64,000 nt of DNA from Nansenia antarctica (GCA_963989245.1 OZ022344.1:64009476-64073475), one strand, 5' to 3'. Counted from the stretch's first letter, positions 1-11,839 are shown. Notes: a model not told the origin generated them from the sequence alone. Program-made: numbers and translations.

Positions 1-261
1 CGATCTGTGTGGTCCACTGCTACCAATAAATTCAATTAGCAACAGTGTTGCACTGCAATCTATTCATTTGAGTGCACAGTGAGGCAGTCGGTGGGAGTGT
101 ATTGATTGGAGTGTGTCATGTGCAGAAGTGAGAGAGGGGTGGCCACTGGTTCTGCTTAATGGACTGAAATAAAAGAGGTGGGAATGGTCCTTTAATTAAG
201 GAACAGTGGCAGTGTAATTCAGTTTCCCTCCCTCCACTAAGCCCCCCCCCCCCGACCCCAC

Positions 262-263
<2 letters not shown>

Positions 264-313
<50 letters not shown>

Positions 314-454
314 ACACACACTGACACACAAACGCACACACGCACACACACACACACAAGCACACACACAGAGAGACACATGCACACACACACAAACACA
401 AACACACAGAGAGAGCAATCATACTGCAAGCACACACACATACACACACACACA
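264..454. repeat. Compound (CA)n microsatellite
   Basis: A CA-rich tract follows a short C-run. It is interrupted by GTACA, CAAACG, GAGAGA and ATGCA variants, so it is an old, imperfect array. The Cys/Val-rich minus-strand ORFs across it are repeat artefacts. Confidence 0.95.
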
Positions 455-1093
455 GGAGAAGAGGGAAGGGGAGGAGAGGCAGTGGGGGGTGCGGGGGGGG
501 GGGTAGAGAGCTGGGCTCCTGGGTCTCAGCTGCTGCTGGGGTACTGCCTGCCTGCTCCTCGCAATGAGTTGCAACTGTCAGTTTATTTTATCTCTGGCTT
601 TTCATCATCGCACAGAGCCCCCGTGTCGGAAGCCACCTGAGAATGCCAGGAATTTGTTGGCTACAAGTCATTAGCAAAGACCTGACGAGATATGAGAAGG
701 CCAGAGAGATGTGTAGGCAGGAGTAGAGACCAGCTACAGAGAAAGTGTGACTTCTCCCCGGGTTGTCTGACTGGCATACCGGCCTGCTTTGATGGTTGGA
801 TAATGGGATGCAAAGTAGACGAAACAGGGGTAAGGTCACGGCTAGCGATGGAAGTCTCCACCACTGCAGGTAAGGAAAGTATGGTTGTGTTGCAGGACTG
901 CAAAACGTAGATCTTCCGCCGTAGATAAAAAAAATGTTTTAAAATAATTCTTCCTTCTTCTAACATGGTAACTGCCAATGGCCCCTGGTCATAGCATAGA
1001 TTACTTTTTCGTACGATGATTCACCTACTTAGACAATCGCCATCCAACATGTCAAAGAGCTGACCACAAAATCCAGTATTTAGGCACGTAAGT
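455..1093. other. Unassigned sequence
   Basis: This stretch holds a short G-run near 490-502 and otherwise unique-looking sequence. A GCAG/GTAAGG motif near 870 resembles a splice donor, but no convincing exon precedes it. I see no RNA gene or mobile element. Confidence 0.5.
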
Positions 1094-1262
1094 GGCATAG
1101 CACGTGCACTAAGGCACATGCCATATCATCGTAGGGTCCCCGGGTTAAATTCCGGCCATCGACAAATCCTGCATGTCATCCCCCCTCTCTGTCACCCATC
1201 CTTCCTGTCAATCTCTACTGTTTCTATCCCAATAAAGCAGAAATGCCCCCAAAACATGTTTT
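1094..1262 (+). mobile_element. tRNA-derived SINE (subfamily 1, copy A)
   Basis: The head carries a box-A-like stretch (TGGCATAGCACG, from about 1092) and a degraded box B (GGTTAAATTCC, 1143-1153). The tail reads ...TCTCTACTGTTTCTATCCCAATAAAGCAGAAATGCCC in segments. The same tail occurs in reverse at 56437-56520, which defines a shared subfamily. Box B lacks the usual TTCGA core, so Pol III activity is unlikely. Assignment rests on the tRNA-like head, the CCAATAAA tail and a second local copy. Confidence 0.7.
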
Positions 1263-1643
1263 CAAAGAAAAAAATCCAATATTTAGAAAATATACTCTAC
1301 TCTACTCTGAGGAGATATATATATACTCTACTCTGACTTACACCGTTGAATGAATACTGTTCTTTCTTTGACTCCTCAACGTACTTCCACTTCAACAACC
1401 CAATTCCCCCAATGACACGACACAGTAATCTAGCTTCATATCACTAACGATCTTCAACGCAATGGAATTCAATTATGCAAAACGTTCAAATACAAAATTG
1501 AACGGCACTCGATTACAATGCAATCCAAATCCAACACGAATACCTGAATCTGTACAGTACATCTACAGTACATCTAGCACATGTGTTACAATTGTCCCAT
1601 GATTTCTGCATTCTATATTCCCTACATTCTTCTCTACACTCTT

Positions 1644-1715
1644 CGATTCCCGCTGGAACCATATATACTGGTGCATATATACTGGTACCAGTATATATGG
1701 TTCCAGCGGGAATCG
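1644..1715. repeat. Perfect 29-bp inverted repeat (hairpin)
   Basis: The arms at 1644-1672 and 1687-1715 are exact reverse complements (29 of 29), separated by 14 bases. The arm ends carry GATTCCCG, and the stem contains ATATATACTGG. On the minus strand two box-B-like motifs lie beside it: one at the arm end and GGGTTTGATTCCC at 1733-1745. This suggests a tRNA-like sequence whose end was copied in inverted orientation. It could be a small fold-back element or a young inverted duplication. Confidence 0.85.
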
Positions 1716-2019
1716 AGCCCACAGGAACCCACGGGAATCAAACCCACAACCTGTCTTGTTTATATATATGTATATCAAATAGACAACGCAGAAACATAAC
1801 ACCAGATGCTAGGGAAAGGAGGCCTCTGCATTAGTCCAGGTTGTCCCTTGTCTACTAGTGTTCAGGCGAGACTAGGCCCTTAGTGAGCAGCACTAATACG
1901 TTCCGTGACCACTGACTTCCTGTCTTCCTGGTTCGCTGAACATGCCATTTCCACTCTGCTTCTGGTGCTAGCGGCTCTGTATTAAAATGTCCGGCCTTGC
2001 CCGTGTGACCGATGTGGTG

Positions 2020-2020
<1 letters not shown>

Positions 2021-2106
<86 letters not shown>

Positions 2107-2207
2107 ATATCTATCTATCTATCTATCTATCTATCGATCATAGTATCTATCGATCATAGTATCTATCTATCATAGTATCTATCTATCGTAGTATCTATCT
2201 ATCGTAG

Positions 2208-2243
<36 letters not shown>

Positions 2244-2313
2244 CATCCATCCATCCATCCATCCATCCATCCATCTATCTAATCTATCTATCCATCCATC
2301 CATCCATCCATCC
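2021..2313. repeat. (TATC)n / (CCAT)n tetranucleotide array
   Basis: The tract starts as pure TATC. It passes through variants containing ATCGATCATAGTATC and then becomes CCAT repeats. The same ATAGTATC variant occurs in the array at 19355-19540, where the repeat continues from a LINE 3' end, so this array may also have begun as a LINE tail. Confidence 0.95.
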
Positions 2314-2357
2314 AAACGCTATGATGGTGCTGGTTCATATCTCCCCTGATTCCGATA

Positions 2358-2640
2358 ATAATAATAACTAATAACTTTATTTGTATAGCGCTTTTCCTGC
2401 AAACGTGCCCAGTGAGAGCTTTATAAACAAGCAGAAGGATCTTGAAATCTATTGTGAATTTAACAGGAAGCCAGAGCCTCTTATGAGTTATATGAGCTCT
2501 TCTGCTTGTTTTGGTTAAAACTCTCGCTGCTGCACTTTGGACTAATTGCAGCAGGCCAATAGGTTTCTTCGGAAAAACCAGAAAGGAGATTGTTACAATA
2601 GTCTCTCAATGCGATCAAGTTGCCGCTATTTTCTCCAAGA
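2358..2640. repeat. Unclassified dispersed repeat, end shared with 45494
   Basis: One end reads ATAAC, then TTTATTTGTATAGCGCTTTT, then CCTGCAAACG. Nearly the same stretch occurs at 45494-45550, so it is dispersed within this window. The body includes a segment about adding a tract to CAGGAAGCCAGAG and a TGCTGCACTTTGGA segment. From memory these resemble high-copy fish repeats, but I cannot assign a class. Confidence 0.55.
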
Positions 2641-3033
2641 ATGCCACTCTCTCTTTCTTTAGGCTTTTTTTTTCTTTCTTTCTTTCCTTCTCTTCGTATT
2701 GACCTGGGTAAGCAGGAATCCAAGTGGAAAGATAGCATTAAGTATGGATTCTGTTTGGGTCACACACACCACTCCTACCCCCTTCTCGACTCCCCCTATG
2801 ATCCCTCCACCCACCCACCCACCACCCACCCAATGGCAAACCAATGGTGTGTTTGCATTGTGCAACAGGAGTGTGCCGGTGTAAGTGGATGTTTTTGTAA
2901 TGTGAAAGCCCTCGAGTGGATCAAGGGTTACCGTGGAGATGCTGTTTGATTACCACGGTAACAAAAACACAGTGTGGAACACAGAGTGTGCTGGGGATTC
3001 TTTAAATGGCAGAATGGAGGAGGGCGGGGCGGG
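2641..3033. other. Unassigned sequence with short C/A-rich patch
   Basis: It contains a T/C-rich patch (2660-2700) and a short CCCA repeat near 2806-2832. I see no gene or mobile element. Confidence 0.5.
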
Positions 3034-3305
<272 letters not shown>

Positions 3306-3840
3306 ATTTGGAGATGTGGATGTGAAATTCCGGGTCGGGTCTCCATGTTTACCTAACGTTGTGTCAACACAGAGACGTGAGTTTGATAGAGTTATTACTC
3401 GTCTGGGGTGCTGGGTGCCGTCCTCCATCCGGTGTGGCTGAATCCATTACCAGGGGAAGGACGGGGCTGAGCCCAGTCTCTGCCGGACCATCTCATCACA
3501 GGAGGGTCACAAAGGTCAGGCAATTTCTGCCGATTTCTGTTTGCTTTTCATTACTATAATACAAACTTTACTGTTATTCTTATTAGCTCAACAATGTTTA
3601 CTCTCTAGGATGATTAGAGTGTTATTATGTCTACCGTGTTTCCCGAAAACATGATTTCAGCGACGGTGAGAGTTGCGGGTTCACACAGAACCACGACTCG
3701 CTCCGAAGAGATGTGCAGCCAAGTCAAGATAACTGTTATCACAATTCAGAGAAAAAAAGATCCATGAAATTACAAGTACTCAAATAACGCCTTGCTCCTT
3801 AGTGGTTTCAACAATAAAACGATATGGATTTTACACCACA

Positions 3841-3915
3841 TTTTGTTTAACACAGTATGATAGAGACCAAACCAACATTTTGTGGTTAACACAGTATGAT
3901 AGAGACCAAACCAAC
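3841..3915. repeat. Direct duplication, about 38-bp unit
   Basis: The segment TTAACACAGTATGATAGAGA followed by CCAAACCAAC occurs twice in tandem with only small differences. It is a local duplication in otherwise unremarkable sequence. Confidence 0.85.
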
Positions 3916-5620
3916 AAGCCAGTATTTCAAAATGTACGATTTAAGAAGAGCACTGGAATAGCCATGATCCTAGTGATTCAAAACCGTACACAGCATATTG
4001 CCATACATGATCTAAAACACATGAGCATTTAAGCAAGCCTTTAATGACGCGAACATTAAAGGTTTCATCTACTTTGGTGGTTTTAAAGGGTACATTACGC
4101 CATGGTACAGTAGCTACCCAGGTTGTGTGTGGCGACACCGCGGCAGACGGGGCCAGACGGATGTGTGCTTCCAGGTGTCTCTGCCTTCCATTGGGGGGAG
4201 ACAGGACGGCGGTCGCCCACCTCCCCTGACAACTGTCCAATTATGTATATCACACTTGGCCTACTGTTTGCACTAGAACTAATCAATAAAGGATATGCTT
4301 GAGTGCACATACATTTTGCTTGAACCAATGCATGAAAACTTAATCATTCGCTCAGGGGTGTGCGGAGGGGAATGAAATGGGAGAGCAGGCAGAGAGGGCG
4401 TGTGGTGGTGCGGGTGGTCGTGATTGTGGATCAGAGTTTGGGGGGTGGGGTTGGTGTGGAGGGGGGTGTATGTGTGTGTGTGTGTGGGGGGGGGGGGGCG
4501 GCTCCTCTCTCCTGACGCGGCAAATGGAATGGGTGACAGGTGGAAGTGGGAACGTGGTCCTCCGTTTCATGAATTAATGTAAACACAGAGCTGCGCCGCA
4601 TTGCAATTACTGATGCCTGGTCATTTCTGCCTTTTTTTGTGGGGAGGGGGGGGGGGGGGGTCGGGGAGAGCTTGCGTAGTAAGGCCCCCGCAGGTCCAAT
4701 CTAATGAAAACGCCCAGCTTACTGGTGCGTTTAATTGTATATACGGTAAAGCTAAGAGTGATGAGGACCTGGGCGGTTTGTTGTGGATGAAAGCATAGCC
4801 CTACAAGTGGAAAATTTGATTCAGTTTAAACATAGCGTTTTCGTTTATTGATCTGATGGGGTAGGTAGGGGAAGGGGGGCGGGGGGGGTTGGGGGGTGCA
4901 TCACAAGAACACAAGCTGAGCAGATGGATTCATTTGAACATGTCATGAGCACACATGTGTCTAGATGCTCCTCTTGAGGATAGCATCCTAACGCACCAAA
5001 GCAGAGGGGATGACAGCCTAAATGAAATTGAAGATAGGAAGCAATGGTTATGAATATTTTGAATTCTAAATACAGCTGAGAAGGGTTCGGTGGTCGTCGT
5101 GTGGATGTTCTCAGCGTCTTTGCCTTGCCGTGTCGACATCAACACCCAGCTTGGATGATGTTCGGATCCGATTACTTAATCATTAAGACATGGGTTAGGC
5201 TTCAATCAAACCCGCAATGCAGGAAAAAACAAACAAACATTAGGGCACGACAGCGGCGTTGTGTTTCTGTGACATTATGCGATCTCACTTTGATAAGATG
5301 ATCAAATACATCACAACACGATAAAAACGCATTGCTACTTCCAACTGTCCGACTAATCTCAGACCTAAGGGATGGCTGACAACCGAAAAACGGAAACACA
5401 TTCCAACTCAAAGTGGGCATATTGAAAACCTGCGACTGGGGTATTCATATGCATATCTCTGTGTTGGTTACAGATGGGATCAGCAGCACTCCAGTGAGGT
5501 GAGGGGGGGCTGTGGATGTTGCCATGCCATAGTTATATCTTTTCTATTATCAAAATCAATCAATAATTCATGGGTCACAATAGCAGGCTGAGCCAGTGGG
5601 GGGAGGCAGCCCTGAGAACG
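3916..5620. other. Unassigned sequence with G-runs
   Basis: This holds poly-G runs near 4488-4499, 4640-4660 and 4875-4896, the first preceded by a short GT run. The region is otherwise AT-moderate unique sequence. I recognise no exon, RNA gene or transposon. Confidence 0.5.
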
Positions 5621-5624
5621 CACA

Positions 5625-5665
<41 letters not shown>

Positions 5666-5713
5666 ACTCACTGACACAGACACAGACAGACACACACACG
5701 CAAACACAAACAA
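5621..5713. repeat. (CA)n microsatellite
   Basis: The tract is CA units with GACA and CTGACA interruptions and an AAACA end. Confidence 0.95.
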
Positions 5714-5825
5714 GGGAGGCCATATTCATTATCGTCTCTGACATTCAGACGCTGTTCGGGCGTTCCTCTGTGAGGCGATAACCTTCTCTCTGCCTCTCTC
5801 CTTTCTCTCCTCCGCCGGTCCCTGA

Positions 5826-5935
5826 GTGCTATTCACACAATCACTTAGAGCATTAATCAAAGGCCGTCGCCTAATGGCTCTTGACAGGCAGCGCAATAAT
5901 GGGCCGCAGTCCAAACCACCGCCGCCAGCCCTCTA
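5826..5935. promoter_or_regulatory. Possible conserved non-coding element
   Basis: This non-repetitive stretch packs several developmental factor motifs: ATCAAAG (TCF/LEF-like, 5856-5862), TGACAG (MEIS/TGIF-like, 5882-5887) and TTAAT/AATAAT cores. It lies directly beside a long pyrimidine tract. Conservation cannot be judged from one genome. Confidence 0.25.
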
Positions 5936-5940
5936 TTTTG

Positions 5941-6205
5941 TCCTCTCTCCCCTCCGGTCCTCTCTCCTCTCCTCTCCTCTCCTCTCCTCTCCTCTCCTCT
6001 CCTCTCCTCTCTCCTCTCCTCCTCTTCTATCTCCTCTCTCCTTTCCTTTCCCCTCTCCTCTCCTCTCCTCTCTCTCCCCTCCTCCCCTCTCTCCTCCTCC
6101 TCCTCTCTCCCCTCTCTCCTCTCCTACACCTCTCTCTCCTCTCTCCTCCTCCCCTCTCCCCTCTCTCCTCTCCTCTCCTCCTTTCCGCTCGGCTCCTCTC
6201 CTCAC
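5941..6205. repeat. CTCCT-type polypyrimidine tract
   Basis: The plus strand is almost entirely C and T, mainly TCCTC pentamers that grade into CT-rich variants. Ser/Pro/Leu ORFs on one strand and Arg/Glu/Gly ORFs on the other are artefacts of this composition. Confidence 0.95.
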
Positions 6206-6208
6206 CCA

Positions 6209-6432
6209 TCTGGTAATGCTAGCGCTAGCAGCCGCCGCCGCCAGCCACCTTGCCTTGATACAGCTACAGTAACGCAGCCCCCGCTAACGCTAATGGTGGC
6301 GCAGCACCGACCACATTCTCTCTCCCATAAAGCACTTAGCCGGGGCCCTGAGATGTTGCCGTACAGCGTGATGCATGAAGAAAGGTTTTTGATAGCATGC
6401 TAATCTGAGGAGCATTACCCTGGATGATTTAC
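6209..6432. promoter_or_regulatory. Possible conserved non-coding element
   Basis: This balanced-composition, non-repetitive stretch follows the pyrimidine tract. It contains a short GCC trinucleotide run, CTAGCGCTAG near 6219, and several GCTAAT/GCTAAC motifs. Together with 5826-5935 it looks like one block split by the tract. Confidence 0.22.
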
Positions 6433-7879
6433 AGTACGATGCCCCCCCCCACGACCCTCCCACCCCCTCCCCCAACCACCACCAAAGAAGAAGAGGAGAC
6501 CAGCCACTCGCTAGGCTAATAAGACGCTGGCATGCATCGGTGATTAGAGGGGTGTTCGTGCTCGTGTGTGTTTTTGATCCGTCTGCAAAGACATTTGGCT
6601 TCATTAGCAGACAGTCTTGACTTGAAAGAGGCAAGATACAAAAGGAAGGATTATGTCATTGATGCTGCGCATATGTTGTTTACAATAGCTGATATACAAG
6701 CAGGGGTACCACTAGGGAGGGGGGGAGCAGGGGGGTGGGCGGGTAAAAAAGGATACACTTGGACCCAGGCCCAGTTTCGAGGGGGGCCCATGGATGATGC
6801 TCAATCTTGGGTCGAGGGTATACAATGAACGTAATGCCTCAATGGCAGAGCAAACATTAGTTCTACTGAGTAAGAAGCCAGTGTAGAAAAATAAATAAAT
6901 ACAAATCTGCGTGGTGAATCCTGCCACTAGCCTTCCTAATAACCTTTTCGGAAAATGGCTGACCCTGTTGTAGGCTACACATCGCTAGCAAAAGCTGGTG
7001 AACATCAGAGCAACAATCTGTGTTAAATGCTGCAAATTCCAGTCAAAGGTCACAAGGTCAATAAAACCAGGTCTCGACAACAACAAGGAGTGTTTCAATG
7101 ATCATGAACAACTGTTTTGCTCCATTCCGTCTGCCTGTCAACATGTTTCCATCTCCTCCTCCCTAAACACTCACTCTCTCCCTCAGAACGATCTCCCTTC
7201 TAATCCTTTAACCTGGAATGTTCATTTGAGGATCAATTTAATTAGCAATAATAATAAAGTGCTAATAATAATGGTGAAAATTGAACTTGTTCATCATGCG
7301 TCCCTGTTCCTATTCTACTGCAAAAAAGCATTTCTCCTATTTCCATTCACTGCTCGCTTTTCAGCAAGTTAAAGTTAGTGAACAATTATCTCCGCTCTAC
7401 CATGAGTCAGGACAAGCCACCATTTTAATTCACAATGAAGTTCTAAGGAGAATTTACTTTAACTCACCAACTGCCAAAGAATTCTGGAACACTCACCACC
7501 TAGAGTGCCAAGTGCTTTACATGGTATCTACCTAGCAACACGACTTTGATTGGCTATAAAATAAAGCATAATTTGTGCATTTCTGGAGCCGTATTACAGA
7601 AACTTCCTAAATTGCATATCTTATCTTAACTGTTTGGTAACCATGGTAATTAGGATTAGGACCGAAAAGCCATTACAGATCACAGTTTTCTGGTGAATAA
7701 AGTCACCTTTGGCACTCTAGAATGTTGACAATTTGGCCTATTTTACCCTTGGTCAAATGTCATGGTCATCCCTCCTCCTACGAAATCCCTGGGCCCACCC
7801 GAGGGTAGTGGTGACCATGTATAAGGACATGATCCTAATTATTTCGATTCTTCGATTATTATTTCAGCCATTTCATTAA
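6433..7879. other. Unassigned sequence, repeat-poor
   Basis: This includes an AT-rich part with TTAATTAGCAATAATAATAA (7237 onward). At 7363-7364 a good splice acceptor precedes 56 open codons, but no donor or poly(A) signal follows. I do not call an exon here. Confidence 0.45.
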
Positions 7880-8190
7880 TGTGTATTTATCCTTTATTAT
7901 TCAGGGAAGTCCCTTTAAAGCCATGGTCCCTTTTTTAAGGGTGCCCTGACTACAACATATACACACAACTATTATTTACATCACGATTTGAAAAAGGACA
8001 CAATTTACACAGGCAATACAATTACCTTTTTACAGACAACAATCAATTATAACAACGGCACTGCTCCATCCTTAATCAGATTCCTAAAATGGTCCACCTA
8101 AAATGGTCCGATGTTACTAACTTAACTTTACTTTCGTATCCTGCAGGTCATTCCATGCCTGAGGAGATGTTGAAACACTGGTGAGAGGTC
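7880..8190. repeat. Old dispersed repeat (fish GGGAAGTCCC...AGGGTGCCCTG type)
   Basis: The order of short blocks is TTTATCCTTTATTATTCAGG, AAGTCCCTTTAAAG, TTTTTTAAGGGTGCCCTGAC and, near the end, CAGGTCATTCCATGCCTGAG. From memory this matches a common fish repeat that reads as an AAGTCCC block, then a TTTTTCAAGGGAGACCTGG block, then a GGTCATTCCA block. No second copy lies in the window, so the class is unknown. Confidence 0.45.
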
Positions 8191-8995
8191 AATGTGTTTC
8201 ATAACATCTATTATCTCAGTGATTGAAACCTGAAGGTCAAACACATAGATACAGTATGTTTGGATGACTTTTATCTTAAAGTTGAGTCCACCAACTCGTT
8301 CAACAAACTGATGTATTCAATGGGATTTTAAAGCATCTTGTTTGCAGACAGGGAGAAGTTTCATAGAATATGCGCTTAAATATTTAAAAGACGTATTTTT
8401 TAAAGTATTCAAATATTTAGACATGCTTCCAACTCATAATTAGTGTTAGAAGTAAGAAACTGTAAGAAACTGCAGGTAACATAATACTTTCCTATCTAAA
8501 AGTATACACATACCCTGCAAGATTCATCATTAGGATCATTTGATATGGACACCTTTGTCATGTCTAATGCAAGACGCATTACTACTTGATTACTATTGAC
8601 TCTGACTGAGTTGTTTGAAAGTTTGTGGAGAAACAAGAAACAAGTTGGTATGCTGCTCTTTCGGTATCAAAAACCAGACCAAACTTCCAAATTTGTGCAA
8701 ACTAAACTTCTTGTGTATCACATTACACACAAAGACTCTTTCACTGCCCAGAGGGGCAAGTGCTGACATCACATCTTGATCCCATTGAACACATGACAAC
8801 AAAACAACGACGTGATAGGGCGAGAGCAGTGCAGTACATCCTCTGTGGCATTTTCACCCTGTTGACCGCCTGTTTTACAGAACCAGGTAACACGCCTAGC
8901 CTAACAACCAAGTTTTCCCCACCATGCTTTTTCCCAGTGCATCTGCAAAATTACATGAATATTTCATTGCGGGGGGTGAGGAGTGGGGTGGGCAG
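8191..8995. other. Unassigned AT-rich sequence
   Basis: I see no exon, RNA gene or recognisable transposon. The short ORFs on both strands are not protein-like enough to support. Confidence 0.5.
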
Positions 8996-9028
8996 GTGTG
9001 TGTGTGTGTGTGTGTGGGGGGGGGGGGG
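8996..9028. repeat. (GT)n followed by poly-G
   Basis: A short GT run passes directly into a G-run, the same arrangement seen near 4470-4499 and 43797-43862. Confidence 0.9.
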
Positions 9029-9372
9029 CAGCATCTCCTTCCTTACGAACTGGATTCAATGGGTGTGCAGATAAACAGTGGACGTATCAATAATGCAACG
9101 CGGTGACACTGACCTTATTTTGCCGCCTTTCAACCTGCGCTGGTTTTGATGCACAGTGCCTCGCTGTTCTCTCTGTCACGTGGGAGGTTTTTTATCCCTC
9201 TTTGTTCAAAGCCTGGTAAAAAAAACACACACACACACACAGAATTCCTGTTTGACAGAGGTTACATCACTACCCAGCCTATCACCATCTAAAGACATTA
9301 ATGGGAAAATGCCGGGAGGTTAACGGCAGTTTAAGACAGACTGTGGTGGAACTATCATATCTTCATTTTCAG

Positions 9373-9441
9373 CCACAACAGCTGGAATTCTCAATGTCGG
9401 TCGGCAGAAATGGTGCTGACAGCGGATCAGGGGCCTTGGAG
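9373..9441 (+). other. Candidate 69-nt cassette exon
   Basis: The 3' splice site reads TATCTTCATTTTCAG and the 5' site reads TTGGAG/GTGAGG, both good matches to consensus. The interval is 23 codons with no stop, phase 0 at both ends, beginning PQQLEFSMSVGR. I do not recognise the peptide. It is phase-compatible with the candidate at 32307-32428. It could equally be a chance pairing of splice motifs in 64 kb. Confidence 0.28.
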
Positions 9442-9613
9442 GTGAGGTGTGAGGGGCTTCGACAGGAAGAGGCTGAGAGAAGGAAAAACAAGCCTGTATT
9501 GTGTGTATCGTGTTGAAATCTCATGTTCATGTGTGTGGATTAGGATTAGAATTTAGTTCTGGTATTTGCCATTTGGAAACAGATCTTCTCAATGCAATTT
9601 TTTGACGTTTTGT

Positions 9614-9775
9614 TGACATTTGACATTTAGCAGACGCTGTTTAATCGAAAAGACAACAGTCACTCAGGTATGCCTGTTAAACGTACATATTATAGTGAAC
9701 GGCAGGGTAGAGTACCTTGCCATACGCAGGTATCGAACTCACGACCTTCAGCCGCGATACAGTAGCTACAACACC
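9614..9775 (-). mobile_element. Degenerate tRNA-derived SINE (minus strand)
   Basis: On the minus strand a box-B-like GTGAGTTCGATACC lies in the head, and the tail ends in CAGCGTCTGCTAAATGTC. That tail is the fish SINE end also seen at 55138-55338. The middle is strongly diverged. It lies about 125 bp from a fold-back element. Confidence 0.6.
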
Positions 9776-9899
9776 AAGAGAGGTAAGTCTGTTGGCAGAG
9801 ATGCTAACAGGCCTTACACAAGGTCATTACGATATCCTAAAGTCTTGCGGCTGCTTCAGTAGCTTTGTAGAGACAGCTTCAAGGGCTGAAGTGACAGAA

Positions 9900-10206
9900 G
9901 ACAGTTGTGACAGCAGCTGGTGAAACTGGGAACAAGTTGGCCGCGCATAAACATTTTCTGACTTTAATTCAGAAAAATATTGTTACATTTCAATGTTGTT
10001 AAAAATCAATGACTCGCTAGGATTCGGTGAGTAATCCCCACTACTTCCTAGTTAACTATAACACTACTTTACATTGTTAGCAGGCTCACAAACAAGCTGT
10101 GTTAGTTGACGTTTGACATTTATTTATATTTTTCCAGAATAAAAGTCAGAACATTTGATCGGCTACCGACTTGTTCCCGGTTTCACCAGCTGCTGTCACA
10201 GTTGAC
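9900..10206. mobile_element. Fold-back / MITE-like element, about 305 bp
   Basis: The left arm contains GTGACAGCAGCTGGTGAAAC, GGGAACAAGT and TTCTGACTTT. The right arm carries the reverse complement of each in the matching order. Similarity fades inward over about 100 bases per arm. No ORF lies between. This structure suggests a non-autonomous palindromic DNA element; I cannot name the family. Confidence 0.75.
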
Positions 10207-10279
10207 CTCTTCACCTAGCCATTGAGAGCTAACCCTCACTCTGTGTTGAAAAGCAGAATGGCTAACACTTGACATATAC

Positions 10280-10409
10280 GTATCCTTTTGGGGGATTGTA
10301 TAGGATTAAACAGTTATAACTGTTTAGAACTGATTCAGAGACAATCAGTAACGTGTTATTTAATGGTTTATTAACCCATTATAAACCCTTTGTCAGCCCA
10401 AAAGGATAC
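10280..10409. mobile_element. Possible small MITE with 13-bp inverted ends
   Basis: GTATCCTTTTGGG at 10280-10292 and its exact reverse complement at 10397-10409 bracket about 104 bases of AT-rich sequence. No clear target-site duplication is seen, so this may be chance or an old element. Confidence 0.35.
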
Positions 10410-11193
10410 CTCTGGTAAAGAGTTTACCAGAGAATATTTTTTTACAATCGCAAAAGTTGTCTACAGTGGCGTGTGCCAATTTCATACAGTGAATCATTCT
10501 GATATTTACATTTCAGTCCTCACAGGAGGACCAAAACAATTTGTCAAGGGGGCTTTCCTCAAATATCCCAAAATGTCAGAGTGGAACGAAATTAGAAAAT
10601 CACTCCACTCAATCAGATCGTAATTATCATTTCCCAACGCAGCCGGAGCAACCAGGGCAGGCAGTCACTGGTGCATTCCTCTGAGTGGGCGCGTACAAAC
10701 AGCCGGGAAATTATGATAATGTGATTTTTGTTTCTTATTATCTAAAAAATGGAGTGATGTAGGGGGCCTACATGCTGATTAATTCTGTTAAATAATGCAA
10801 AACGCACCAGGGGATAATGTACTGTGTCTGCGTGTGTGTGTGTGTATCTGTATTGAGATATGTTTCGTGTTGAACAGTGTTGCATAGATTACCCCATTAC
10901 ATTCTAATTATCAAGGCTGCGTTCAAGAGGCAGAAATTCAAAAGGCCATCACGTGACAAGAGAGAAAAGACAATCATATTCAACATAACAGACACCGCTG
11001 AGGGTGGTACTCTCTAATTACAGTGACACTCTCAGAGCAGGCTGCAAACTGTACTGGAAGACCAACCTCAAACACTGTTACACAGACCGTTAGAGAACAT
11101 TGTCAATCATGTGTTCCATAAATGACACTACAACTGAAAACTACTACTGATAACTACTGAATATACAGTATAAGAATAATTTGTTTTGGGGGG
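10410..11193. other. Unassigned sequence
   Basis: There is a short GT run near 10836-10848. The rest is AT-rich and unique-looking, with no supported gene or transposon. Confidence 0.5.
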
Positions 11194-11378
11194 GAGTGGG
11201 CCAGTCCCATTCTTTTTTCCCCTCTGTTTTTATTGGGTTGAAACAGTGGAGAAAGACAGGAAAGCAAGGAGGAGAGAGTATGTCAGCAGGGCATGGAGCG
11301 GATTCGAACTCTTGCTGACATGGGCATATGTGTGAACTGTAGGCTGTGGTGCAGCTGGACCACTGGACCACCCCAGGC
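11194..11378 (-). mobile_element. tRNA-derived SINE (subfamily 2, copy B)
   Basis: On the minus strand the head reads GGGGTGGTCCAGTGGTCCAG, the box A region, with box B AGTTCGAATCC downstream. The tail has TTTCCTGTCTTTCTCCACTG, then CCAATAAAA and ATGGGACTGGCCCACTC. Head and tail match the plus-strand copy at 14678-14858. Box B is intact. Confidence 0.85.
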
Positions 11379-11764
11379 AACAGTACTGGTACCGGACCAC
11401 TGGACCCCCTTAGACAATATGAGATGATTGATAAGCATCAGGATGCAACATGCGTGTTATTGGCCCTATGGAAATGATGACATTTATCATGACCACGAGA
11501 ATTTTTGTTTTATCTTGTCCTATAAAAATTATTCATATATAGCCAATAGGCAGTGAGTCTGCAGCCACACGAACGAGATCACACGAACCCTGTACCAAAG
11601 ACCATTTCTATGTATTCCTTAATTTGGTGCCAGTGTAATATATTAAGCCAACTGAAATCCATTTAAGATCTATAATTAATTTTAAAAAAAACATTTTATT
11701 TGGCATGTTTTAAAAATAAATAACCTAAAAGTGTTTTCAAAATATCACACTACCCCCTGCCAGG

Positions 11765-11765
<1 letters not shown>
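11379..11765. other. Unassigned AT-rich sequence
   Basis: No gene, RNA or repeat element is recognised. A second GGACCACTGGACC copy near 11393-11405 echoes the SINE head just upstream. Confidence 0.45.
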
Positions 11766-11828
<63 letters not shown>

Positions 11829-11839
11829 GTGTGTGTGTG

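Noticed and set aside
7365..7535. Terminal exon after TCGCTTTTCAG
   Set aside because: The frame is open for 56 codons, but no poly(A) signal follows nearby and the peptide is not recognised.
4470..9080. Similarity between the GT/poly-G segments at 4470-4550 and 8996-9075
   Set aside because: After the GT and G runs the flanks match only loosely, so shared origin is not supported.
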